DNA from: Ruminiclostridium josui JCM 17888
GTDB taxonomy: Bacteria; Bacillota; Clostridia; Acetivibrionales; DSM-1351
DNA length: 64,000 bases
Reading direction: 5' to 3'
NCBI RefSeq assembly: GCF_000526495.1
Contig: NZ_JAGE01000001.1
Coordinates: 3,232,001-3,296,000, forward strand
This document shows, one piece after another, positions 8,737-16,523 of this stretch (position 1 is the first letter of the stretch; the number at the start of each line of letters is the position of its first letter). A program made the translations under genes and the position numbers. Below the pieces are notes generated by a model that saw only the letters and a program-made list of their open reading frames with translations, did not search any database and had not been told where the DNA came from.

Positions 8737-10053
8737 ATGAATAAATATAATTTGCGCAGGGATATTCCTATAAGTATTTATCCTCCTATTATGCTTTATA
8801 ATAAGAAGGATGTTAAACATGTTTTTGAGCCGATAATGAGAGGGAGTAACAAAGCTAGTTTATACATACACATTCCATTTTGTCCTAAGAAATGTGACTT
8901 TTGCTACTTTACATCATTAACTGCTGGTATGAGTAAAGTAAATGCTTATGTCGACAAGCTATGTGAAGAAATGGAATATATAGGCTCAAAAGAAGCAATT
9001 AAGGATAAAGTGATTGATTCTATCTATATAGGTGGTGGAACACCAACTTACATTTCCGAAGAATCCTTTTTGAAGCTATTTAGCAGTATTCGCGAACATT
9101 TTAATTTATCTAGTGACATAGAGATTAACGTTGAAGTTCGCCCCGGTAATGAAGCAACATTAGAAAAACTTAAAGTATTAAAAAGTGCTGGAGCAAATCG
9201 TGTAAGTATTGGAATGCAAAGTTTTGATGATACTGTGCTGCGAGCTAATGGAAGAAATTGTTCTGTTAAAGATGGCATTGAACTTATTAACAGGTTAAAT
9301 CAAGCTGAGTTTGATAATTACAATATTGACATTATGTCCGGTATGCTGATGGAGACCGAGGAATCATGGAACTATACCATTAATCAACTGCTTAAGTTTA
9401 GCCCTACAAATGTCACTGTATACAAAATGCAGCTATATGAAAATAGCAAGTTAACACAGTATTGCCGTGAAAATGGTATCGAAACTATGACAGAAGAACA
9501 GGAGCTATCTTTTATTAGACATTTCTACGATGTTCTCATGAGGAATGGTTATGAGCTTATGTCCAGTACATATAGCTTTTCAAAAGGACCTCAATATGTA
9601 TCAAAATACAGACAGTATAGGAATTCAGGAGAAGACCTTATTGCATTGGGAATAGCTTCAAATGGAATTCTAAACGGATGTGTATATCAAAAGACCTACG
9701 ATATGAATTCCTATATGAGCAATAATTTTGAACCTACAAGTGCTTATAGAATGCCTAATGATGAAATTATATTACGTGGTATTATTCTTGGAATGAAGTG
9801 CGGAAAAATAGATCGTGAGAAATTTACAGAGAAATATAAAGTAGAGCCCTATGAATATTTTACGCAATTTAAGGAATTGGAGAGCCGTGGTTTTGTGGAT
9901 GTTACACCGTCCTTAATAAAGGTACGTTATGATTTAATATTCTTTATCGACGACTTAATTAGAACCTTCTTTATGCCGGAGAAAATTAAAGATATGGAGA
10001 ATCTTATGTTAAAGTACAAAAACTTTGATTTTGGAGGGATAAAAAATGGATAG
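8737..10053 (+). CDS. HemN/HemW-like radical SAM enzyme
   Basis: A 438-residue radical SAM protein. HIPFCPKKCDFCYF carries the CX3CX2C cluster motif, and IGGGTPTYI and NRVSIGMQSFDD are typical of the HemN family. The C-terminal HemN domain is present. In natural-product clusters HemN-like enzymes catalyse methylations and cyclopropanations, in addition to the haem reaction. The ATG at 8737 follows AGAGGG; the longer frame from 8692 overlaps the ACP. The substrate is unknown. Placement between two ACP genes suggests an ACP-bound substrate. Confidence 0.82.
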   Translation: MNKYNLRRDIPISIYPPIMLYNKKDVKHVFEPIMRGSNKASLYIHIPFCPKKCDFCYFTSLTAGMSKVNAYVDKLCEEMEYIGSKEAIKDKVIDSIYIGGGTPTYISEESFLKLFSSIREHFNLSSDIEINVEVRPGNEATLEKLKVLKSAGANRVSIGMQSFDDTVLRANGRNCSVKDGIELINRLNQAEFDNYNIDIMSGMLMETEESWNYTINQLLKFSPTNVTVYKMQLYENSKLTQYCRENGIETMTEEQELSFIRHFYDVLMRNGYELMSSTYSFSKGPQYVSKYRQYRNSGEDLIALGIASNGILNGCVYQKTYDMNSYMSNNFEPTSAYRMPNDEIILRGIILGMKCGKIDREKFTEKYKVEPYEYFTQFKELESRGFVDVTPSLIKVRYDLIFFIDDLIRTFFMPEKIKDMENLMLKYKNFDFGGIKNG

Positions 10054-10315
10054 TGAAATGATAAAGCAAAGTTTATTTAAAGCCTTATCGGCCTGTAGCT
10101 TTTTTGAACAACTAAATGCGGAAAGTGGAGGAATTAATGAAAATACTTCATTGATTAATGATTTAAAAATTGAATCTATTCAGTTGTTGGAGTATATAAT
10201 CCAAATTGAAAAACACCTTGAGAAAACAATTGACTTTGATGATCTTTCAATTGAAAGCCTTGATACTATCAGTGGGCTGGCAGAAGAATTAATGAGACCA
10301 GGTGTGTTGGTATGA
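10046..10315 (+). CDS. Acyl carrier protein (fourth)
   Basis: An 89-residue ACP-like protein. The usual DSL is replaced by ESI in INDLKIESIQLLEYIIQIEK, but Ser is kept, so phosphopantetheinylation remains plausible. It overlaps the radical SAM gene by 8 bases and the methyltransferase gene at its 3' end (ATGA), so translation of all three is probably coupled. TTTGGAGGG precedes the start. Confidence 0.8.
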   Translation: MDSEMIKQSLFKALSACSFFEQLNAESGGINENTSLINDLKIESIQLLEYIIQIEKHLEKTIDFDDLSIESLDTISGLAEELMRPGVLV

Positions 10316-11094
10316 TAAATTCAAATCAAGAAAGGCATTCTTACATATTTTTATGTTTTTTAGACTATCTGTTTAGTAAGAATATTATTGATAAGCAGGA
10401 CTTTATAGATTTCTGTGAGTCTTATGATATCAGAAATTATGAAAAGATATTTAGTCGGGATGAGGCAGCTTCTAGGTCGTCAAACCATGAGATGCATCCG
10501 GGTGGTGCAGAGGCAACCTTAAGACTTGCCGAAATGGCAGGAATAACTAAGGATATGTCAGTGCTGGATGCAGGTAGTGGACACGGTGGAGCAGCACGTA
10601 TACTGGCTGAAAAATATACAGAAACAATGATTACTGGCATTGACAATGACCCAATACGAGTCATAGACGCTATATTTCGCTCGAAAGATGAAATCTATAA
10701 AAATCTGAAGTTTACTCAGGGTAATGCTTATAAAATGACTTTTCAAGATAATTACTTTGATGTAATTATTCGCCAGCATGCGGTCTACGGTGGCTTGGAA
10801 GAGGATTTTTTGTCTGAATGTAATCGTGTTTTAAAGAGTAAAGGTAAGATTGCTTTTCAAGGAACGCTTTGCAGCAAAAAATTAAAAGCAACCAAAACTG
10901 AAATGGCTGATTATTCATATGAAGAGTATTGTAATTTACTGACTCGTCACGGCTTTCGTATTATCGAAACAGAGATAGAAAAAGCATCTTCTCAATTATT
11001 ATCAAGCATCTCCGATCATAGTTCCAGTTATTACTTTTTAGTTAAAAACGGAATTATCATTGGGGCAGATATTGTTGCTGAAAAGATAGATTAA
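10312..11094 (+). CDS. Class I SAM-dependent methyltransferase
   Basis: A 260-residue methyltransferase with motif I VLDAGSGHGGAARILAEKY, motif II ITGIDNDPI and the later FDVIIRQHAVYGG. The N-terminal 80 residues are helical and may form a lid. The arrangement resembles small-molecule C-, N- or O-methyltransferases of the sarcosine/dimethylglycine type. It overlaps the preceding ACP gene by four bases. The acceptor is unknown. Confidence 0.82.
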   Translation: MINSNQERHSYIFLCFLDYLFSKNIIDKQDFIDFCESYDIRNYEKIFSRDEAASRSSNHEMHPGGAEATLRLAEMAGITKDMSVLDAGSGHGGAARILAEKYTETMITGIDNDPIRVIDAIFRSKDEIYKNLKFTQGNAYKMTFQDNYFDVIIRQHAVYGGLEEDFLSECNRVLKSKGKIAFQGTLCSKKLKATKTEMADYSYEEYCNLLTRHGFRIIETEIEKASSQLLSSISDHSSSYYFLVKNGIIIGADIVAEKID

Positions 11095-11109
11095 TTGGAG
11101 GCCAGAAAA

Positions 11110-11949
11110 ATGAGAATAGATATGCATGTCCATACGACTGAATCAGATGGAAGAATTGAAATTAATAATTTAATAAATTTATGTAAAAGTCGAGATGTGA
11201 CTGCTATAGGTCTTGCAGATCATTGGAAAACAAAGCGATACTCAAAGGATTTTTTTGTTGATGATATTCATCAGTATATAGCTAAGTGCACAACTCTAAA
11301 GCAGGCAGCAGCCAATATGGGTATAAATGTTTATATAGGTCTGGAAGTTGATTTTTCAGGGAAATATGGTTTTGACATCTCACATGGAGATTTAGAAGAC
11401 TTTAATATGTTGGACTATATCCTTTTTGAATATGTTGACACGGAAAAAGAAGACTGGGGAACAGTAGACGGCAAATCTATATTGGAGCTGTTTAAAATAC
11501 GTGAATACTTGACAGTTCCAGTAGGTCTGGCTCATAACAACTTTGCTCGTAACTTTTCAGATAATATAGAGAATATTGTGAAGGAAATGAGTGAAAGAAA
11601 TATTTTCTTGGAATTATGTGAAGGAGAACCTTTAGGACAAAAAAAAGTTGATGCATCAACACTTAAAAAATTGTTAGCACTTAAAAAGAATATGAGTGAT
11701 TTAGATATTTATAAGGGCGAAAAAGCTATAAACAGACAGAAGCATATGACAGGGGATCAGTATTATTTTGAGACTTTTCCCGATGAGTTTTGGGAATATG
11801 TGCAAAAGTATGGTCTTAAACTTTCTCTTGGTACAGATTGTCATTCTGGGACTAGTTTTGGTAAATGTACAAGGGCAGAAAAAATCCTGGAAAAGTACCA
11901 ATTATTCCATCAGTTGATTTTTAATACGGGAATGATTTTACGTACATAG
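11110..11949 (+). CDS. PHP-domain phosphoesterase
   Basis: A 279-residue PHP protein with metal-binding motifs in family order: MHVHTTESDG, GLADHW, a central Glu/His region (GLAHNNF) and LGTDCHSG near the end. PHP enzymes hydrolyse phosphate esters such as histidinol phosphate. The ATG at 11110 follows TTGGAGG. Next to the phosphohistidine domain at 11976, and in the same operon as the dikinase-like protein at 21624, it could remove a phosphate placed on an intermediate; this is inference. Confidence 0.78.
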   Translation: MRIDMHVHTTESDGRIEINNLINLCKSRDVTAIGLADHWKTKRYSKDFFVDDIHQYIAKCTTLKQAAANMGINVYIGLEVDFSGKYGFDISHGDLEDFNMLDYILFEYVDTEKEDWGTVDGKSILELFKIREYLTVPVGLAHNNFARNFSDNIENIVKEMSERNIFLELCEGEPLGQKKVDASTLKKLLALKKNMSDLDIYKGEKAINRQKHMTGDQYYFETFPDEFWEYVQKYGLKLSLGTDCHSGTSFGKCTRAEKILEKYQLFHQLIFNTGMILRT

Positions 11950-11975
11950 TTTAATGGAAATGGCAGGTGGCTGAT

Positions 11976-12299
11976 ATGAAACTAATATGTCAGGGCAAGT
12001 CGGTAACGCAAGGTACAGTAGTTGGCACTGCTCTTGTTGTTACTGATATTGATTCAGCTATTAACAACACTGATAAAAATACAATACTTATATTAGATAA
12101 CAGTGATCCAATATATTGTCTTCTCATTATGAAAGCTGGAGGCGTGATTATTAAAGAAGGCGGAGTTCTGGCACATTCATGCCTTTTGGCTATGGAAATT
12201 GGGGTACCATGTATTACTCAGGTGGGTCGTGAAACAATGATTAATAATGGACAAACTGTTTATCTGGACGCAGGAGCTGGTAATGTATATGAATGTTAA
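11976..12299 (+). CDS. Stand-alone phosphohistidine swivelling domain
   Basis: A 107-residue protein that is only the mobile domain of PEP-utilising enzymes. VIIKEGGVLAHSCLLAMEIGVPCIT matches the GGxxxHxAxxAxExGxPxV signature, with the phospho-accepting His present, and DAGAGNVYEC is the usual end. In full-length dikinases this domain carries phosphate between the ATP-grasp site and the acceptor. Here it is a separate gene, while the ATP-grasp protein at 21624 has lost its His, so the two may complement each other. The start ATG 11976 follows GCAGGTGG. Confidence 0.72.
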   Translation: MKLICQGKSVTQGTVVGTALVVTDIDSAINNTDKNTILILDNSDPIYCLLIMKAGGVIIKEGGVLAHSCLLAMEIGVPCITQVGRETMINNGQTVYLDAGAGNVYEC

Positions 12300-13236
12300 A
12301 GACTTTAAAGCAGCTTTAAAAGAAGTATGGCAACATGGGGAGTTGGTATCATGGCCTTATCGCAATATAATTTTTGGAAAGGAAGTATTAGATAGGTACT
12401 ACTCCGACTTCAAAATGGCAATTAATGAAGCATGTACCGGACAAAGTCAGATAAATATAGGACCTACCGGTATACTACGGTCATTTGACATTCTTGTGAA
12501 GGCAATGAAATACAGAACAAAAGATGAAAACAGGGCATTAGTAAGCAATGTATTGGTTTTATTATCAAAACTAAAAAAAAGTGATATTTTAAATTTATCA
12601 GGTGGAAATATCATTTATGAATCCGAGATTGTAGCTTCCAGTTATCAAACAGCCAAGGAAACCTCTTCAGATATTGTTCATAGGATAATTGCACTATTAA
12701 AATCTTATGCTGAACTCATATATTTTAGATCCTATGAAATATCACAGGAAATACATGGCCCATATAAGCTGGATTCATCAAAACTTATAGTATGGCATTA
12801 CCGCAACCTAAGACCGGAAAAGTTAATTGATGCTGACTTTTTATTACCATTCAATAGTGTACTTATTGAATTATTTTATAATTCTTCTGTTGATATTAAA
12901 CTTGATTTATACAATCACGTTTACCAAATTGGACAAAATCTAAAAGATAATTTTAGTATAGGTTCTGTTTTTATAGATCAAAAATTGACGTCCATAGAAG
13001 ATTTAAAAGAGTTGGAAGCATTATTAATCTCTAAAATTTATAAGTTGTATACGAGATGTAAGCAATTGAATGATACGGAATATATTCAAGCATATATAAA
13101 TACCTTATGGTATAAATTATCACTTATATCACCAGCTACCAATCCATACCAGTTAAGTAACCATGACTCGGTTATGATATCAGATTCTAAGGATTTAATT
13201 AAAATAGACCACAGGATACTTAATCTGCTATTTTAA
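12283..13236 (+). CDS. Unrecognised protein coupled to the phosphohistidine domain
   Basis: A 317-residue, largely helical protein that I do not recognise. It overlaps the swivelling-domain gene by 17 bases, starting at ATG 12283 behind CAGGAG. It has no signal peptide, membrane segment or obvious catalytic motif; local features are GPTGILRSFD near residue 60 and WHYRNLRPEKL near residue 170. Tight coupling suggests it is the third part of the split dikinase/phosphotransferase, perhaps the acceptor-binding piece, but that is only context. Confidence 0.6.
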   Translation: MYMNVKDFKAALKEVWQHGELVSWPYRNIIFGKEVLDRYYSDFKMAINEACTGQSQINIGPTGILRSFDILVKAMKYRTKDENRALVSNVLVLLSKLKKSDILNLSGGNIIYESEIVASSYQTAKETSSDIVHRIIALLKSYAELIYFRSYEISQEIHGPYKLDSSKLIVWHYRNLRPEKLIDADFLLPFNSVLIELFYNSSVDIKLDLYNHVYQIGQNLKDNFSIGSVFIDQKLTSIEDLKELEALLISKIYKLYTRCKQLNDTEYIQAYINTLWYKLSLISPATNPYQLSNHDSVMISDSKDLIKIDHRILNLLF

Positions 13237-13273
13237 TAATCTTTAATAAAATGTTGAAGGTCGAGGAATAACC

Positions 13274-14386
13274 ATGAATGTAAATTACTATTTTGAGTTT
13301 TTTTTGGAAAGTCTAATTGACTTTTATAGAAATAGATACAACAAAGATATTATCTCCTTACCAGAAAGCATACTAAACAATAGTATTACTCTAAAATCAT
13401 TTTACACTGATGATACATATTGTTTATGTCCAAAAGAGATTTTTGAAGCTCTGAATATTCCATACTCTTGTACAGATATAGATAATAATTCTGATCTAAA
13501 CCTCAATTTTATGCAGCATTATAAGATGAAGGATATAAAGTTACCTTATATTAATGTGAATCTGCAAAATGAGTCTTCGATTAAAATAAAAGAAACGGTA
13601 AACGGTTTTCCTAATGCGATTAAAAAATCTTATGATGAAATAGAGTATCTGGTAAGTATACAAAACAAAGATTTTCCATTTATTGTAGCCTTTAATGCAT
13701 ATAACGTAGATATGACAATATGGGAAAGACTGTACGGAAACCTCTTTAATATCTTCAATGTAATTCTATTTACTGGAAACTATGGTTTGTTTTATGATAC
13801 GCCGAGTAAAATTAATGCAATTTTGGAATCAGAATGTATTAATAAACATGTAATAGCTTTGACATGGTGCTCAGGTTTTAAGGTTTTTGCTCAATTCAAT
13901 CAAAAATATCCGGGTTGGTTTAGTAAACTGTATGCAGTGACGGGTAATTACAATTCTAATGGAGTTGGGGAATTTTCCGACTTTGAGAAGAGTACACTTG
14001 CTTTAACTTCTTTAATGGATGCTGAAAGTATGGCTAGTGCAGGGAAAGTATTTATGTACTTTTTTTCCAAGCAGGCTAAAAACCCATTTGGAATTCCATT
14101 AGATGTCTGGCCCATAATATCAGCTAAGTTTACAGATAAAGATTATTTTACTGCTTATCTTAATTCCATGAAGGAGTTATCTCAGTATGACTTATTAGAC
14201 TCTCTTAATTTTATTAAATTTCCAATGACAAATATTATAGCATCCAATGATGTAATATCAAAGTTGTCAAATAATGAGATTATTGATAAAGCAGTAGACA
14301 ATTGTAAGCATATTATGCTTAACTTTGCATCTCATTGGTGCTTGTTCACACATGCTGGTCAAATATCAGAAATAATAAAATCTTAA
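13274..14386 (+). CDS. Alpha/beta-hydrolase-fold protein with Cys nucleophile
   Basis: A 370-residue protein. Its C-terminal 235 residues read like an alpha/beta hydrolase: FIVAFNAYNVDMTIWERLYG (strand and 'cap' Trp), FNVILFTGNYG, a nucleophile elbow ALTWCSGFKVFAQFNQKYPG with Cys199 where Ser is usual, the acid loop TNIIASNDV (Asp326) and FASHWCLFTHAGQISEII (His354). Hydrolases next to ACP systems often act as thioesterases or acyl-transfer enzymes. The N-terminal 130 residues are not recognised. CGAGGA precedes the ATG. The fold assignment is mine by motif, moderately sure; the substrate is unknown. Confidence 0.55.
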   Translation: MNVNYYFEFFLESLIDFYRNRYNKDIISLPESILNNSITLKSFYTDDTYCLCPKEIFEALNIPYSCTDIDNNSDLNLNFMQHYKMKDIKLPYINVNLQNESSIKIKETVNGFPNAIKKSYDEIEYLVSIQNKDFPFIVAFNAYNVDMTIWERLYGNLFNIFNVILFTGNYGLFYDTPSKINAILESECINKHVIALTWCSGFKVFAQFNQKYPGWFSKLYAVTGNYNSNGVGEFSDFEKSTLALTSLMDAESMASAGKVFMYFFSKQAKNPFGIPLDVWPIISAKFTDKDYFTAYLNSMKELSQYDLLDSLNFIKFPMTNIIASNDVISKLSNNEIIDKAVDNCKHIMLNFASHWCLFTHAGQISEIIKS

Positions 14387-14400
14387 GGAGAACTTTAAAT

Positions 14401-15372
14401 ATGGATAATTTTAAACCAAATCTATCAATAGGATTTAATGGTAAAGTCGATGACTTAAGGGAATTGATTAGCACTGGCGCTAATATTGAAAGTGTATATT
14501 CCGGCGGTTTGCGGAATGTCATAGCAGGAGGGCGCCCGCAATATGCTGATAGCTTGACTGAGTTATCCGAATGCATATCATTGGCACATCAGAATGGGTT
14601 ACGTTATGAAATTGCTTTAAATGCTCCATGTGGGTTGCATGATAAAAGCGATACCAATTGGTGGTCACAGATAGAGAACTATTTGCTAAATCTTGAAGAG
14701 GTAGGGGTGGATCGTATTGTTGCCAGTCATCCATTCTTGATTTCATTAGTAAAAAGAAAAACTCATATGGAAACAGTAGTATCTACTATTTGTGAAATTG
14801 CAGAAGCGAGAATGGCAAGATATTATGAGGAAATGGGAGCAGACATTATTATTCCGTCTATGAATGTTAATTATCGCTTAGAAAAGCTTTACGAAATAAA
14901 GAATACTTTAAAGAGTGCCAAAATACGTTTAATGGTAAATGAACATTGTTTGGGGGATTGTCCTTGGCGCAGATTCCATCATTCTCATTATGCTCATTCA
15001 AACACTGAACGTGATTATCATATAAACTGTAAACGTAAATTTTTGGAAAACCCTTATTTTTGTTTAACAAACAATGCCATAAGACCAGAGGACTTAATTC
15101 ATTATAAGCAAATTACAGATAATTTTAAAATAGTAGGAAGGCTAGTGTCAATTGCATGTCTCACAGATAGAGTTAAAGCTTATAGTTCTCAGAGTTATAA
15201 TGGAAATTTTGTTTTCTTACAAGACGAAAATCTTTCCCAATATATAAATGTGAGAAACCAAGAGCTTAACGAACTTTTTGAAAGTAAGACCAGATGTAAA
15301 TTCAACTGTGGTGAATGCACTAAATGTAAGTCAATATTTGAAAAAGCCTCCGTATTTTCAAATGTAATGTAA
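14401..15372 (+). CDS. Second U32-family Fe-S protein
   Basis: A 323-residue paralogue of the protein at 3912. It shares the N-terminal glycine loop (GGLRNVIAGGRP), NAPCGLHD, the Cys cluster CLGDCPWRRFHHSHYAHSN, NAIRPEDLIHYKQ and the C-terminal knot CKFNCGECTKC. It starts at ATG 14401 after AAGGAGA; the earlier in-frame ATG lies inside the hydrolase gene. Two U32 proteins in one pathway recall the UbiU-UbiV heterodimer of anaerobic ubiquinone hydroxylation. Confidence 0.7.
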   Translation: MDNFKPNLSIGFNGKVDDLRELISTGANIESVYSGGLRNVIAGGRPQYADSLTELSECISLAHQNGLRYEIALNAPCGLHDKSDTNWWSQIENYLLNLEEVGVDRIVASHPFLISLVKRKTHMETVVSTICEIAEARMARYYEEMGADIIIPSMNVNYRLEKLYEIKNTLKSAKIRLMVNEHCLGDCPWRRFHHSHYAHSNTERDYHINCKRKFLENPYFCLTNNAIRPEDLIHYKQITDNFKIVGRLVSIACLTDRVKAYSSQSYNGNFVFLQDENLSQYINVRNQELNELFESKTRCKFNCGECTKCKSIFEKASVFSNVM

Positions 15373-15392
15373 ACAAGATAAAGGAGAACCAA

Positions 15393-16511
15393 ATGAAGAA
15401 CTATTATGAAATGAATTATAAAGAAATCGGCATAGAGTTTGGACGTGAATTATATAAATCGGTTAATCAAACTGAACATGAAAACCAATTCTATGAATTG
15501 TGGCAGCGTTGCAGAGACTTTGGTATATTTCAGTTTGCTACAGAAGTATATAGAGATTCAGAAAAAATTACTAACATTATGGACTTAATGTACGGCATTG
15601 GGGTTGGCTTGGAAACCATGAGCATAATGTTTTCTGTTAATGTTCATCTTTGGGCTTTCATCGATCCAATTCAGTGTTTTGCATCCCAGCAAATAAAAGA
15701 TACCGTATTAAAAAGCTTTTGCGATGGCAGTAAAATAGGTGGACATGCTATTTCGGAAAATCTTGCTGGTTCTGATGTATTTAATTTAAGTACAACCTAT
15801 GAGAAAACCGATGATGGGTATATTCTCAATGGTTCCAAGAACTATGTAACAAATGCTCCTTATGCAGATACATATATTGTCTATGCTAGGGAAAAGGGTA
15901 GTAAGGGATTTCGCTCCATTAGCTGTTTTTTGGTGGATAAAAATCTCACTGGATTTTGTGTTGGAGGACTTATCCATAAAATGGGTATGCAAATGTCACC
16001 CATGGCATCCATATATATGAACAATTGTTTTGTAGAAAAAAAATATCTGCTTGGCAAAGAGGGACAAGGAATGGGGATATTCAATTACACAATGTCAATG
16101 GAACGTCCATTATTGTTAGCTTTCCAAGTCGGTATTATGGAAGCGCAGCTAAAAAGGAATATAGACTTTTGTAAACAGCGAAGGCAAAGTGGTCGTGCAA
16201 TAATTGAGAATCAGTCAATATCAAATCGAATTGCTGATATGGCTGTAAAGTTTGAAGCAAGTAAATTGCTTCTGAAGGAAATTGCCGATCAACTTAAAAA
16301 TAAAAAAAATACCTATTATATGTCGTCTGTTGCTAAGTTATTTATCAGTGAGAGCTTGGTTGCCAATTCCCTTGACTCAATGAGAAATATGGGCACATTA
16401 GGATATATGACAGAATACCAAAACGAGCAGCAATTAAGAGATAGTCTTGGTAGTTTATTTTATTCAGGTACTTCTGATATCCAGAGAAATATTATTTCCA
16501 GCATGATATGA
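15393..16511 (+). CDS. Acyl-CoA-dehydrogenase-family enzyme, probable aminoacyl-ACP dehydrogenase
   Basis: A 372-residue flavoprotein of the acyl-CoA dehydrogenase family. HAISENLAGSDVFNLST and DGYILNGSKNYVTNAPYAD form the FAD/substrate region, and GTLGYM..LRDSLGSLFYSGTSDIQRN the C-terminal helices. At the place of the usual catalytic Glu (YEGT) it has Ser (YSGT), so the base must come from elsewhere, as in some family members. It directly precedes the prolyl-type adenylation gene and the ETF pair. In PltE/PigA/AnaB-type pathways this combination oxidises prolyl-S-ACP. That role is inference from context. Confidence 0.8.
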   Translation: MKNYYEMNYKEIGIEFGRELYKSVNQTEHENQFYELWQRCRDFGIFQFATEVYRDSEKITNIMDLMYGIGVGLETMSIMFSVNVHLWAFIDPIQCFASQQIKDTVLKSFCDGSKIGGHAISENLAGSDVFNLSTTYEKTDDGYILNGSKNYVTNAPYADTYIVYAREKGSKGFRSISCFLVDKNLTGFCVGGLIHKMGMQMSPMASIYMNNCFVEKKYLLGKEGQGMGIFNYTMSMERPLLLAFQVGIMEAQLKRNIDFCKQRRQSGRAIIENQSISNRIADMAVKFEASKLLLKEIADQLKNKKNTYYMSSVAKLFISESLVANSLDSMRNMGTLGYMTEYQNEQQLRDSLGSLFYSGTSDIQRNIISSMI

Positions 16512-16523
16512 GGTGATGAAAAG

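Noticed and set aside
7165-10053. Haem biosynthesis operon (HemL-like and HemN-like genes)
   Set aside because: No hemA, hemB, hemC or hemE; the ACP and ketosynthase genes around them argue for specialised metabolism.
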